Of a DNA stretch of 64,000 nt, positions 10,465 to 19,581 are shown piece after piece. The DNA is from Eubacterium sp. MSJ-33 (GTDB lineage: Bacteria; Bacillota; Clostridia; Lachnospirales; Lachnospiraceae): contig NZ_CP076562.1 in assembly GCF_022174665.1 (NCBI RefSeq), forward strand, positions 2,124,525 through 2,188,524, given 5' to 3'. Under the pieces are notes generated by a model. It did no database searches. It saw only the letters and a list, made by a program, of their open reading frames with translations, and was not told where the DNA came from. The stretch's first letter is position 1. Each line of letters opens with the position of its first letter. A program made the translations under genes and the position numbers.

Positions 10465-12513
10465 ATGAATAACGAAAAGGTCTTAAAAAAGAAAATAGAG
10501 CGGTATCTTCTGATGCCGCTGGCACTTACATTGCTTTTGGTTGGTATGGTAATTGTACTGTACGCGTATGACAGGAAAAGTGGTGTGATTGCTGCCGGAG
10601 CTGTGGTTATCTTTGTCGTGTGTGAAGTTGTATTTTTTATCGTGATGAAAGCAGCGATTATGCCTGTGGTTTTCCGGTTCGCATTGGAACAGGGGCAGAT
10701 CCAGAAGGAACTCTTAAAGGAACTGGATATTCCATATGCTTTGCTGGACACAGATGGGAAGATTCTGTGGGGCAATGCGAAGTTTATTGAGGAGATCGGA
10801 GTTGGTTCCCCAAAACGTATCCGCAAAAATATTGCGAATTTCTTTCCGGCAATAGACGCGGATGTATTGTCTTCGGAAGAGATACAGATGGATCTGGATT
10901 ATCAAGACCATATGTATCGCGCGATTCTTCGACGGATTGATTTCACGGAGGCATTGGTTGATTCTGACGAGGATGCAATCGTGGATCACCAGGCGGATGC
11001 CATGATTACATTGTATCTTTATGATGAGACAGAGCTTCGGACATATAAGAAGGAAAATGAAGACCAGAAGCTGGTTGCCGGACTTTTGTATATTGATAAT
11101 TATGATGAGGTAATGGAGAATACCGAGGAGGTTCGTCATTCGCTGGTGGAAGCGTTAGTTGACCGACGAATCAACATGTATCTCTCAACAATTGATGCAA
11201 TTGGAAAGAAGCTGGAGAAAGACAAGTATTTCTTTGTGTTCCGTCAGCAGTATCTGCCGCAGCTTCGCGAGACAAAATTTGCGATTCTGGATGAAGTTAA
11301 GAGTATTAATGTCGGAAATGAGATTCCGGTCACATTGAGTATCGGCGTTGGGGCCGGTACGGACAGCTTTGCGCAGGCATATGAACGTGCTCGTACAGCC
11401 ATTGGACTGGCGCTTGGCCGGGGTGGCGATCAGGCGGTAGTCAAATACGGTGATAAGACAACGTACTTTGGAGGAAAGAGTGCAGGTACAGAGAAATCGG
11501 CAACTGTAAAAGCACGAGTAAAAGCGCAGGCATTCCAGGAATTGTTAACAACAAAAGACAGTGTAATCATCATGGCACATAAACGTCCGGATGCGGATGC
11601 GTTTGGTTCTGCTGTAGGTGTTTACCGATTGGTGAAGACATTAAATAAAAAGGCATATATTGTTGTAAATGAAGTGACATCTGCGATTCGGCCAATCATC
11701 AGCGGATTCATGGGTAACAGCGTGTATGGAGATGATATGATCATCAACAGTGAACAGGCGATCAGCCGGGTAACCCCGAATACCCTTGTGGTTGTAACGG
11801 ATGTGAACAAACCAAGCATGACAGAGTGTGAGGAGCTGCTCAGTCTGGCAAAGTCCATCGTGGTATTTGATCACCACAGACAGTCGGATGAAGTGATTGA
11901 GAATGCAACCCTTTCCTATATCGAGCCGTATGCAAGTTCGGCGTGTGAGATGATCGCCGAAATCCTGCAATACATCGAGGGCAAGGTGAAGCTTCGTCCA
12001 ATTGAGGCAGATGCCATGTATGCAGGTATTGTGATTGATACAGATAATTTCTTGACAAAGACAGGGGTACGTACATTTGATGCGGCATCTTATCTGCGTC
12101 GAAGTGGTGCAGATGTGGTTCGTGTCAGAAAGATGTTCCGGAGCGATATGTATACCTATCGTCAGTTGGCAGAAGGTGTGATCAATTCGGAGATTTACAT
12201 GGAACATTTTGCAATCTCTACCGTAGATCCGAAGGAGTCGGATGCACCGACCGTGGTTGCTGCGAAGGTTGCAAACGATCTGCTTAATATCGATGGTATC
12301 CGAGCATCGTTTGTCACGACACAGAAGGATGGTACGGTCTATATGAGTGCACGTTCGGTTGACGATGTAAATGTACAGATTATCATGGAGAAGATGGGTG
12401 GTGGCGGTCATGCAAATATCGCCGGAGCACAGTTTACAAATAGCTCTAATGAGCTGGTTTTGATTCAGTTAAAGACACTTCTGGATGAGATGTATCGTGA
12501 AGGGGATATTTAA
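10465..12513 (+). CDS. gdpP: Cyclic-di-AMP phosphodiesterase GdpP (DHH family)
   Basis: The 682-residue membrane protein should hydrolyse cyclic di-AMP. Two transmembrane helices lie at about 15-60. A PAS-like domain follows at about 85-150, then a degenerate GGDEF-like domain at about 175-300 that lacks the GGDEF signature. The DHH phosphoesterase domain carries AHKRPDADAFGS (metal ligands), VVTDVNK and VVFDHHRQ near residue 470. The C-terminal DHHA1 domain has the GGGGHANIAGAQ substrate loop. This architecture and the next two genes (rplI, dnaB) match the conserved Firmicutes gdpP-rplI-dnaB order. GGTGA lies before the start at 10465. Confidence 0.95.
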   Translation: MNNEKVLKKKIERYLLMPLALTLLLVGMVIVLYAYDRKSGVIAAGAVVIFVVCEVVFFIVMKAAIMPVVFRFALEQGQIQKELLKELDIPYALLDTDGKILWGNAKFIEEIGVGSPKRIRKNIANFFPAIDADVLSSEEIQMDLDYQDHMYRAILRRIDFTEALVDSDEDAIVDHQADAMITLYLYDETELRTYKKENEDQKLVAGLLYIDNYDEVMENTEEVRHSLVEALVDRRINMYLSTIDAIGKKLEKDKYFFVFRQQYLPQLRETKFAILDEVKSINVGNEIPVTLSIGVGAGTDSFAQAYERARTAIGLALGRGGDQAVVKYGDKTTYFGGKSAGTEKSATVKARVKAQAFQELLTTKDSVIIMAHKRPDADAFGSAVGVYRLVKTLNKKAYIVVNEVTSAIRPIISGFMGNSVYGDDMIINSEQAISRVTPNTLVVVTDVNKPSMTECEELLSLAKSIVVFDHHRQSDEVIENATLSYIEPYASSACEMIAEILQYIEGKVKLRPIEADAMYAGIVIDTDNFLTKTGVRTFDAASYLRRSGADVVRVRKMFRSDMYTYRQLAEGVINSEIYMEHFAISTVDPKESDAPTVVAAKVANDLLNIDGIRASFVTTQKDGTVYMSARSVDDVNVQIIMEKMGGGGHANIAGAQFTNSSNELVLIQLKTLLDEMYREGDI

Positions 12514-12552
12514 GCCAGCCAATCACTCATATCAGGATAGGAGGAATAGAAC

Positions 12553-12999
12553 ATGAAAGTTATTTTATTACAGGATGTAAAAAGTCTCGGAAAAAAGGAT
12601 CAGATCGTAGATGTATCCGATGGGTATGCCAGAAACATGCTGCTTCCAAAGAAGCTTGGCATCGAGGCGACATCCAAGAATATGAATGATCTGAAGTTAA
12701 AGAAGGCACATGAAGATAAGGTTGCTGCGGAAGTCCTGGCAGAGGCACAGGCGCTTGGCGCACAGATTGAGAAGGAAAGCGTGATATTACCAATCAAGAT
12801 GGGTGAAAACGGAAGAACATTCGGATCGATCTCGTCCAAGGAAATTGCAGAGGCGATTAAGTCACAGCTTGGACATGATATTGACAAAAAGAAGATTGTG
12901 ATGAAGGATGCAATCAAGGCTCCCGGTACACGCACAGTAGGAATCAAATTGCATGCAAAGGTAACGGCGGAATTGACTGTTAAGATTGAGGAAGCATAA
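12553..12999 (+). CDS. rplI: 50S ribosomal protein L9
   Basis: The 148-residue protein begins [21 protein letters not shown] and has [15 protein letters not shown], the N-terminal domain that binds 23S rRNA. A long connecting helix and the C-terminal domain ([16 protein letters not shown]) follow. Length and sequence fit bacterial L9. A strong AGGAGG site precedes the ATG. It lies 39 bases after gdpP and 18 before dnaB. Confidence 0.97.
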   Translation: MKVILLQDVKSLGKKDQIVDVSDGYARNMLLPKKLGIEATSKNMNDLKLKKAHEDKVAAEVLAEAQALGAQIEKESVILPIKMGENGRTFGSISSKEIAEAIKSQLGHDIDKKKIVMKDAIKAPGTRTVGIKLHAKVTAELTVKIEEA

Positions 13000-13017
13000 T
13001 TCGAGTAATTTAAAATT

Positions 13018-14364
13018 ATGGATGAGAATACAATAAGACGTATACAACCGCATAATGATAAGGCTGAACAGGGAATTATCGGAGCTATGTTGGTGAATCG
13101 GGATGCAATCACAGATCTTGTGGATCTTCTGACGGGAGAAGATTTCTACAACAAGCAGTATGGTATTCTGTTTGACAATATGATGGAATTATACACGGAA
13201 GGTGCGAGTGTAGATCCGATTACATTGACTGAACGCCTGCGCATGAAGGATATACCGGAAGAAATTGCGAATGCTGTGACACTGGCACAGTTGGTGCAGT
13301 CAGCGCCATTGTATGCCCCTGTAAAAGATTATGCAAAAATAATCAAAGATAAGGCGGCGCTTCGCCAGTTGATCAAGCTCTGTGAGAATACGGAGAAGGA
13401 TGGATATTTGTCACAGGAACCGGTAGAGCTGATTATGGAACGTGCAGAGCAGAGCATCTTCAAATTGGTTCAGAATCGGAACGGATCGGAAGATACTGTG
13501 CCAATTCGTGAGATTGTCATGAACGTCATCCGTGAGATGGAGGAAGCGGCAAGAAACGATGGAAAGGTCACGGGTGTTCCGACCGGATTTCGGGATTTGG
13601 ATAATATGTTGACCGGTATGCATGCCGGTGAACTTCTGCTTGTGGCAGCCAGACCTGCGATGGGTAAGACTGCATTTGTCCTAAATATCGCACACCATTT
13701 GGCGGTGATGAAACACATTCCGGTTGGATTCTTCTCTTTGGAGATGAGTAAGGAGCAGCTTGCAAGCCGTATTCTGGCAGTGGATGCAATGGTAGATTCG
13801 AAAAGCATGAAAGTCGGAGATTTGTCGGATGATGACTGGGATAAGGTTATTGAAAGTACCGAGGCAGTTGCTAATTCTCCGTTGTACATAGAGGAAAATT
13901 CTTCCGTTACGATATCGGAACTTCGGTCAATTGCGCGAAAATGGAAACAGAACTATGGCGTACAGGTGATAATGATTGACTACCTGCAGTTGATGAGTCC
14001 GAGCCGGGCAGTGGAAAGCCGGCAGCAGTTTATTGCAGAGGTTTCCCGTGCTCTTAAGAATTTGGCAAAGGAATTGAAGATTCCGATTATTGCATTGTCG
14101 CAGCTTTCCCGGGCGGTAGATGCAAGGCCAGATCACAAACCGGTGCTTTCGGATTTGCGAGAGTCAGGCTCTATCGAGCAGGATGCCGATGTGGTTATGT
14201 TTATTTATCGAGACGAATATTACAATCCGGAGACGACGACGAAACCGCAGACAGCGGAGATTATCATTGCAAAACAACGTAGTGGTGAGACCGGCAGCGT
14301 AGATTTAAGATGGATTGGAAAATATACGAAGTTCGCAGATCCGGAGAAACACTATAAAGGATGA
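13018..14364 (+). CDS. dnaB: Replicative DNA helicase DnaB
   Basis: The 448-residue hexameric helicase drives replication fork unwinding. The N-terminal DnaG-binding domain occupies about 1-150. The RecA-like ATPase domain has Walker A ARPAMGKTAF near residue 215, Walker B VIMIDYLQLM near 320, and the SQLSR and DLRESGSIEQDADV segments near 365-395. The start at 13018 lacks a good Shine-Dalgarno sequence (only a weak GAG upstream) and probably depends on coupling to rplI 18 bases before it. There is no intein and no frameshift. Confidence 0.96.
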   Translation: MDENTIRRIQPHNDKAEQGIIGAMLVNRDAITDLVDLLTGEDFYNKQYGILFDNMMELYTEGASVDPITLTERLRMKDIPEEIANAVTLAQLVQSAPLYAPVKDYAKIIKDKAALRQLIKLCENTEKDGYLSQEPVELIMERAEQSIFKLVQNRNGSEDTVPIREIVMNVIREMEEAARNDGKVTGVPTGFRDLDNMLTGMHAGELLLVAARPAMGKTAFVLNIAHHLAVMKHIPVGFFSLEMSKEQLASRILAVDAMVDSKSMKVGDLSDDDWDKVIESTEAVANSPLYIEENSSVTISELRSIARKWKQNYGVQVIMIDYLQLMSPSRAVESRQQFIAEVSRALKNLAKELKIPIIALSQLSRAVDARPDHKPVLSDLRESGSIEQDADVVMFIYRDEYYNPETTTKPQTAEIIIAKQRSGETGSVDLRWIGKYTKFADPEKHYKG

Positions 14365-14396
14365 TCTGTGGAGAAAAACAGGGAGGCAGAAGACAG

Positions 14397-15773
14397 ATGG
14401 GGAATCGTTATAAGAGAATGGTAACGCTTGGTATGATCAGTTTCACGGCACTTTTGGCGTGGAGCTATTGTATGCTTGCGTATCATTCAAAAGTAGTATA
14501 TATTGCGGTGATTTCGCTCGTGTTGATTGGAAGTATCTATGCATTGCTTTTGTCTGTAGTAGATATAAAGGTTGCAAAGGAGCAGGCAATGCAGGAGTAT
14601 GTAACAAAGACCCTGCAGGAATATGCGAAGAAGGATGATACTGAGATCCTGAACGACATGGAACGTCTGGCAAAGGCCTCTTATGTGCAGCAGAGAAAGA
14701 CAAATACATACCTTTCTTCTCAGGCAGAGCAGTTGGACGAGGCGTTGAAAAAGACGGTTAAGATTCTCATCAATTATGACCGAAAGAAAGAAGAGGAAGC
14801 CGCACAGCAGGCGGAACAGATACAGAAAGAACTGGAAATGAAGGAGGCTTTGCAGGCACAGAAAGAGCCGGATCATACTGCTCTGGTGTTAGAAGAGTTA
14901 GGAAAGCTGACCAGTGATGTGAAGGCTGTGGTTGCACAGTTGCAGCAGGTGACTATACAGTTAACGGCATTACATGAGACTGTAGATACAATCGAGGTAT
15001 CAAAGTATGTGGCGGCACCACAGGCAGCGGATGTTTCGACAGAGCCAGCACAACAAAAAACGGTGGATATCGCTGAAACAACAGATACATTTGTAGATGA
15101 TAGTCTGACTCGGACCGATGCTGTACAAACGGACGAAGAAGCTGCATTAACGGCAGAACCGGAAGTGGCTGTGGCGGAAGCTGCACCAACAGAAGAACCG
15201 GAGGCGGTAGTGGCAGAAACTACACCAACAGAAGAACCGGAGGCGGTAGTGGCAGAAACTACACCAACAGAAGAACCGGAGGCGGTAGTGGCAGAAACTA
15301 CACCAACAGAAGAACCGGAGGCAGTAGTGGCAGAAGCTGCGCCAACAGAAGAGTCAAAGCCCGCATTTGATATGGAGGATTTCTTCTCGCAGTATGGCGG
15401 CAGCGCGGACAAAGAGCTAAAAGAAGAGGCAGAATTCAAGGAAGAAGCAGCGAGTACAGGTATGTTGGATCAGAATATGATTGATGCGCTGCTTGGAAAT
15501 CTGCAGGCAGATAAACCGGTAATTGATGTAAAAAATGCAGATGTGATTCCGTTTCCACAGCAGGAATACACAGATGATGCCACAGAGGAAGCACATGTGG
15601 AAGAGGTTGCAGAAGCTGTGCATGAAGCGGAACAGGATATGACGGATACAACGGTCTATGCGGATGCGGAGTCAGAACATTCGGAACCAATGTCGGCTAT
15701 GCCGGTGGATGACAATCCAAACCGGACGCTGTCACCGGAGGAGATAGCTGCGTTATTTGCATCCATGCAATAG
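14397..15773 (+). CDS. Membrane-anchored acidic coiled-coil protein with 13-residue tandem repeats
   Basis: I chose the ATG at 14397 because GGAGG lies 10 bases upstream; another in-frame ATG at 14361 overlaps the dnaB stop codon. The 458-residue product has two hydrophobic helices near residues 8-28 and 35-55, then coiled coil to about 200. A strongly acidic low-complexity region follows, containing five copies of a 13-residue repeat (consensus EAVVAETTPTEEP). The last residues, LSPEEIAALFASMQ, are a short helix of the LSxxEIxALF type found at the ends of some bacterial docking proteins. It could tether a partner at the membrane. No family was recognised. A terminator follows at 15789. Confidence 0.7.
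   Translation: MGNRYKRMVTLGMISFTALLAWSYCMLAYHSKVVYIAVISLVLIGSIYALLLSVVDIKVAKEQAMQEYVTKTLQEYAKKDDTEILNDMERLAKASYVQQRKTNTYLSSQAEQLDEALKKTVKILINYDRKKEEEAAQQAEQIQKELEMKEALQAQKEPDHTALVLEELGKLTSDVKAVVAQLQQVTIQLTALHETVDTIEVSKYVAAPQAADVSTEPAQQKTVDIAETTDTFVDDSLTRTDAVQTDEEAALTAEPEVAVAEAAPTEEPEAVVAETTPTEEPEAVVAETTPTEEPEAVVAETTPTEEPEAVVAEAAPTEESKPAFDMEDFFSQYGGSADKELKEEAEFKEEAASTGMLDQNMIDALLGNLQADKPVIDVKNADVIPFPQQEYTDDATEEAHVEEVAEAVHEAEQDMTDTTVYADAESEHSEPMSAMPVDDNPNRTLSPEEIAALFASMQ
15162..15356 (+). repeat. Five in-frame 39-bp tandem repeats inside a coding region
   Basis: Units lie at 15162-15200, 15201-15239, 15240-15278, 15279-15317 and 15318-15356. Each encodes 13 residues of consensus EAVVAETTPTEEP. 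The three middle units encode identical peptides and are almost identical in DNA. The outer two differ at a few codons (AEAAP instead of AETTP, and a final Ser). Near identity of the central copies suggests recent expansion by slippage or recombination. Confidence 0.95.
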
Positions 15774-15788
15774 GGAATAAATGATGAA

Positions 15789-15832
15789 GCATTGCAAAAG
15801 TATCAGGGAGTCGGTACTTTTGCAATGTTTTT
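15789..15832 (+). terminator. Rho-independent terminator, 18 bases before the Card1-like start codon
   Basis: CATTGCAAAAGTA (15790-15802) pairs perfectly with TACTTTTGCAATG (15815-15827) around a 12-nt loop and is followed by TTTTT at 15828-15832. It ends the gdpP-rplI-dnaB transcript, yet only 17 bases separate it from the next ATG, and these contain the ribosome binding site. Read-through or an upstream internal promoter must therefore feed the next gene. Confidence 0.85.
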
Positions 15833-15849
15833 ATAAAGGAGGAGGTTAC

Positions 15850-17037
15850 ATGGAGAGAACAAAAGCAATCGTGAAATTCTTCTCACAGGAACCAATCGAG
15901 AATGTAATGGTGATGATGAAATATCTACCGGAACGGGTGATATTCATGGGACATAAGGATAATATGATTACGAAACAGATTCGTGATATTGAACAGTTTC
16001 GTGATCACAAATGCCCGGATGTGGAGTTGGAGTTTTTGGAGGTTCCAAAGGACGATCTGGATAGTATTATAGGAACTCTGGCTGGCATTATCCGGGAATA
16101 TCCGGGTATTCGTTTTGCTTTGACGGGCGGCAGTGAGATGCTTTTGATCGCACTTGGATGTATTTCTGCGCGGATGGAAGTAAGTAAGTTGCGTATTGAC
16201 CCATTTACCGGAAAGGAGATTGATATCGTTGGGTCGAAAGTGATTACGTCCGATTATCATTTTAACATCAGTATCGCGGAAGATATTATGTTGCATGGCG
16301 GTCTGCTTACAAAGGAAACCGGAAGTATCTCTGAATGGAAATTCACAGATCAGTTTCGTGAGGACATTCGAATCATGTGGGATCTGTGCCGCAGGTATCG
16401 CGGGGACTGGAATAAGCATTGCGGTTTGATCGATGAACTGCGGAAGAACACTCCGGACCAGAGAGAAGGCTGGGAGGAGTTATATATTAATCAGCTTGGC
16501 GATGCAATTCACCTGTTGCGTGATTTATATGAGATTGGTATGTTGCGGGATTATGAGGAACATGGAAAGAAAGTTCTGTTCCGATTTAAGAATAATCAAA
16601 TTAAAAAAATTATTGCCAAAGCGGGAAATATGTTGGAGCTGCATGTGTATGAGGTGGCAACACGAGAAGGATATTTATTCTCGGACGCTGTGATCGGTGC
16701 ACATATTGATTGGGATGGAGAGGTGCATGACACCGCAAATCCCGGATATGATACGATGAATGAGATCGATGTAATTTTGATGAAGCAGGTGTGTCCTATC
16801 TTTATATCCTGTAAAAGTGGAAAAGCGGGAGGCAGTGCCCTGCATGAACTGGAAACGGTATCACGGAAGTTTGGCGGGAAATATGCCAGAAAGGCACTTG
16901 TCTTAGCGCGAGCCTGTGACAATACGACCGGAACGATATTTTTCAAACAACGTGCACGGGATATGCATATCTGGATTATTGATGATGTGTTCCGGATGAG
17001 TGATGAGCAACTGCTAAATAAATTAAAGAGAATATAA
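15850..17037 (+). CDS. Card1/Can2-like protein: CARF domain plus DUF1887 PD-(D/E)xK nuclease domain
   Basis: The ATG at 15850 follows AAAGGAGGAGG; the open frame upstream of it crosses the terminator. The 395-residue protein has an N-terminal Rossmann-like CARF domain at about 1-155, with LTGGSEMLLIALG near 92-104 as the likely ligand loop. A winged-helix-like linker spans about 165-245. A C-terminal restriction-endonuclease-like domain occupies about 255-385, with Glu268, NEID (Asp307) and ISCKSGK (Lys322). In characterised Card1/Can2 enzymes, cyclic oligoadenylate made by type III CRISPR complexes activates the nuclease. Here residue 320 is Ser where those usually have Glu (SCK, not ECK), which may alter catalysis. 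No cas gene or array lies in the window, so the activating signal is unknown. Confidence 0.88.
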   Translation: MERTKAIVKFFSQEPIENVMVMMKYLPERVIFMGHKDNMITKQIRDIEQFRDHKCPDVELEFLEVPKDDLDSIIGTLAGIIREYPGIRFALTGGSEMLLIALGCISARMEVSKLRIDPFTGKEIDIVGSKVITSDYHFNISIAEDIMLHGGLLTKETGSISEWKFTDQFREDIRIMWDLCRRYRGDWNKHCGLIDELRKNTPDQREGWEELYINQLGDAIHLLRDLYEIGMLRDYEEHGKKVLFRFKNNQIKKIIAKAGNMLELHVYEVATREGYLFSDAVIGAHIDWDGEVHDTANPGYDTMNEIDVILMKQVCPIFISCKSGKAGGSALHELETVSRKFGGKYARKALVLARACDNTTGTIFFKQRARDMHIWIIDDVFRMSDEQLLNKLKRI

Positions 17038-17144
17038 AAAATTGCGATTCCTTCGTTCTTCGTACATTTGAATCGTAACAGACATGTGCATCTTCGGCTG
17101 TCGCCTTGCATGTTGCGTATGCCTGTTTATCTTATCCGTCAAAT

Positions 17145-17186
17145 AAATAAGCATCCCTGCCTACAGGCAGAGATGCTTATTTGTTT
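17145..17186. terminator. Bidirectional terminator between the Card1-like gene and trpS
   Basis: AAATAAGCATC (17145-17155) pairs with GATGCTTATTT (17172-17182), extended inward by CTGCCT/AGGCAG around a two-base loop. T-rich tracts on both strands let it serve the plus-strand gene ending at 17037 and trpS on the minus strand. The 100 bases between 17037 and 17145 hold nothing else I recognise. Confidence 0.85.
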
Positions 17187-17193
17187 AACAAAA

Positions 17194-18258
17194 TTATTCT
17201 TTTAACAGATTATCATTATCAAAGTAGTCAATCTTCATAGAACGACGAACATCCTCGAGTGTCTTGGAGGCAGTCTCTCTTGCTTTTTTACTGCCCGCTT
17301 TCAGGATATCATAGACATCCGGAAGCTTCTGCTCCCACATCTTACGACGCTCACGGATTGGGGCAAGCTCTGCCTGAAGTACATTGTTCAGGAATTTCTT
17401 TACCTTTACATCACCTAAGCCACCGCGGGTATAATGCTCTTTCAACTCGTCCATACCGGAATACTCTGGAAGGAACTCTGCAAAATATTCCGGCTTGCTG
17501 AATGCATCCAGATAAATAAATACCGGATTACCCTCAACCTGTCCCGGATCTTCGACACGAAGGTGATTTGGATCGGTAAACATCGACATAACCTTTTTCT
17601 TGATATCTTCCGGTTCCTCTGCAAGGTAGATACAGTTGCCAAGTGACTTGCTCATCTTTGCCTTGCCATCAATACCCGGGAGACGTAAGCATGCACTGTT
17701 TTCCGGAAGTACAATCTTCGGATCAGTCAGTGTCTCGCCATAGACGGTATTAAATTTGTGTACGATTTCCTTACACTGCTCAATCATCGGCATCTGATCT
17801 TCACCAACTGGCACATGTGTTGCGCGGAAGGCTGTGATATCGGCTGCCTGGCTGATCGGATAGCAGAAGAAGCCAACTGGAATGCTTGCTTCAAAGTTAC
17901 GCATCTGGATTTCTGCCTTAACAGTCGGATTACGCTGTACACGGGAAACCGTGACAAGGTTCATATAATAGAAGGTAAGCTCTGTTAATTCTGGAATCAT
18001 AGACTGAATGAAAATCGTTGCCTTCTCTGGGTCGAGTCCACATGCAAGGTAATCAAGTGCAACCTGCATAATGTTCTGGCGTACCTTCTCCGGGTGCTCT
18101 GCATTGTCCGTCAGCGCCTGGGCATCTGCAATCATGATATAGATTTCGTCATAGATGCCGGAATTCTGTAATTTCACACGCTCCTTTAACGAACCTACAT
18201 AATGTCCAACATGTAAACGTCCTGTTGGACGATCACCAGTTAAAATAATCTGTTTCAT
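17194..18258 (-). CDS. trpS: Tryptophanyl-tRNA synthetase
   Basis: The 354-residue class I synthetase charges tRNA-Trp. The N-terminus ILTGDRPTGRLHVGHYVGSL contains the HIGH-type motif (HVGH), and KMSKSLGNC near residue 205 is the KMSKS loop. PVGEDQMPMIEQCKEI is the conserved tryptophan-binding and dimer region. The ATG at 18258 is preceded by AGAGAGGATT on the minus strand; the open frame extends 28 codons upstream without family similarity. It is monocistronic, with its own promoter and a terminator at 17145. I saw no T-box leader. Confidence 0.96.
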   Translation of the reverse strand: MKQIILTGDRPTGRLHVGHYVGSLKERVKLQNSGIYDEIYIMIADAQALTDNAEHPEKVRQNIMQVALDYLACGLDPEKATIFIQSMIPELTELTFYYMNLVTVSRVQRNPTVKAEIQMRNFEASIPVGFFCYPISQAADITAFRATHVPVGEDQMPMIEQCKEIVHKFNTVYGETLTDPKIVLPENSACLRLPGIDGKAKMSKSLGNCIYLAEEPEDIKKKVMSMFTDPNHLRVEDPGQVEGNPVFIYLDAFSKPEYFAEFLPEYSGMDELKEHYTRGGLGDVKVKKFLNNVLQAELAPIRERRKMWEQKLPDVYDILKAGSKKARETASKTLEDVRRSMKIDYFDNDNLLKE

Positions 18259-18313
18259 AGTATAATCCTCTCTTATTAAAAACCTGTTTCGTTCATAAAA
18301 TATCACAACATAT

Positions 18314-18342
18314 AGAATACCCATTTTACCGCTGCAGGTCAA
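18314..18342 (-). promoter_or_regulatory. Promoter of trpS
   Basis: On the minus strand, TTGACC (18337-18342) and TATTCT (18314-18319) are 17 bp apart. The leader is about 55 nt, too short for a T-box. Confidence 0.55.
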
Positions 18343-18374
18343 GCAAATTTGCGAAAAAGGAACAGGAATCTTGC

Positions 18375-18403
18375 TTGTCTAACAAGGTGCAAATAGGTAT
18401 AAT
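18375..18403 (+). promoter_or_regulatory. Promoter of the glycosyltransferase gene
   Basis: TTGTCT at 18375-18380 and TATAAT at 18398-18403 are 17 bp apart. The leader to the ATG at 18444 is about 35 nt. It is divergent from the trpS promoter. Confidence 0.65.
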
Positions 18404-18443
18404 AACAATATAAGTGTCGGGACAGGACAGGGAGGTGCGGAAG

Positions 18444-19526
18444 ATGGCAACCATCAGTTTATGTATGATCGTGAAAAATGAGGAAGAGGTTTTGGCGCGG
18501 TGTTTGGATACCGTGGCGCATTTGATGGATGAAATTATTATTGTGGATACAGGTTCTACGGATCACACAAAGGAGATTGCTGCGAGGTACACCAATCAGA
18601 TTTATGATTTCACATGGATCGGGGATTTTTCTGCAGCGCGGAATTTCTCTTTTTCCAAAGCGACAATGGATTATATCTATGCGCCGGATGCAGATGAGAT
18701 GCTTGATGAAGAGAATCAGCTGCGTTTCCGGGATCTGAAGGAGTGCCTGCTTCCGGAGATTGAGATTGTGCAGATGTGGTATGTCACGCAAAGCTGCAAT
18801 ACAGTTATGAATGCGAAGAAGGAATTACGTCCAAAGTTATTCCGGAGACTTCGGACATTTACCTGGATTGATCCGGTGCATGAAACGGTTCGGTTAGATC
18901 CGGTGGTGTTCGACAGTGATATTGAAATAATACATAAACCACTTACCGTTCACGGAGGCAGAGACTTTGAAATCTGTGAGAGAATCTATGCGAGGGATGG
19001 GGATTTGTCACCAAAGCTTCGCAAGATGTACGCGAAGGAACTGCTAAAGTGTGGAGAACAGTTGGATTTTGAACGTGCAAGAAAATTCTTTCTTGGAGAA
19101 TGGGAGAAAAACCCGATGGCAGAAGCAGGCAGAGAAGCTGCATGTGTGTTGGCCCATCTTGCAAGGCTGCAGAACAATGGTGCGGAGATTATGAAATATG
19201 CCCTAAGGAATATGCTGGATACGCCATGCGCGGAAATCTGCTATGAGCTTGGCTGTTTTTATAAAGAATGGGGAGATTATGATGAAGCAATCGTCTGGTA
19301 TCAGAATGCTATTTCGGAAACGTCGTGTATTCTGGATGTCGAAGCCGGTGGGAAAAAGAGTCTGCAGGGGCTTGTGGATTGTTATGCGGTGTTACTTGAA
19401 CAAACTCGAGGGCTGGAGGCGGCAGAGCTGTCAGAAGAGCAGAAACAGTGCATGGAATTTTATGAGCGTCAGCATGAGAAATATCGGAAGGAACTTGAAA
19501 ATTGGGAGATGCCGGAACAATTGTAG
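18444..19526 (+). CDS. Glycosyltransferase family 2 protein with C-terminal TPR-like helices
   Basis: The 360-residue protein begins MATISLCMIVKNEEEVLARC, the usual start of GT-A glycosyltransferases related to SunS and tetratricopeptide glycosyltransferases. IIVDTGSTDHT binds the nucleotide sugar, and APDADEML near residue 88 supplies the DxD metal motif. The second half is helical with TPR character (ELGCFYKEWGDYDEAIVWYQ). The ATG at 18444 has GGAGG nine bases upstream; the frame opens ten codons earlier. It has its own promoter and terminator, so the acceptor cannot be inferred from context. Confidence 0.88.
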   Translation: MATISLCMIVKNEEEVLARCLDTVAHLMDEIIIVDTGSTDHTKEIAARYTNQIYDFTWIGDFSAARNFSFSKATMDYIYAPDADEMLDEENQLRFRDLKECLLPEIEIVQMWYVTQSCNTVMNAKKELRPKLFRRLRTFTWIDPVHETVRLDPVVFDSDIEIIHKPLTVHGGRDFEICERIYARDGDLSPKLRKMYAKELLKCGEQLDFERARKFFLGEWEKNPMAEAGREAACVLAHLARLQNNGAEIMKYALRNMLDTPCAEICYELGCFYKEWGDYDEAIVWYQNAISETSCILDVEAGGKKSLQGLVDCYAVLLEQTRGLEAAELSEEQKQCMEFYERQHEKYRKELENWEMPEQL

Positions 19527-19581
19527 CGGGATGTTTAGGCACGGAGAGAGCTGAAACATGTGAAATGGAAATAAGAGAATA

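Noticed and set aside
14361-14396. Upstream ATG at 14361, coupled to the dnaB stop, as start of the repeat protein
   Set aside because: The ATG at 14397 has a better-placed GGAGG and begins just before the first membrane helix; the earlier start remains possible.
14873-15439. Ser/Ala-rich antisense open frame over the 39-bp repeats
   Set aside because: Low-complexity mirror of the repeat array; no ribosome binding site.
15774-17144. CRISPR array or cas genes near the Card1-like gene
   Set aside because: No repeat-spacer pattern and no Cas protein found here or elsewhere in the window.
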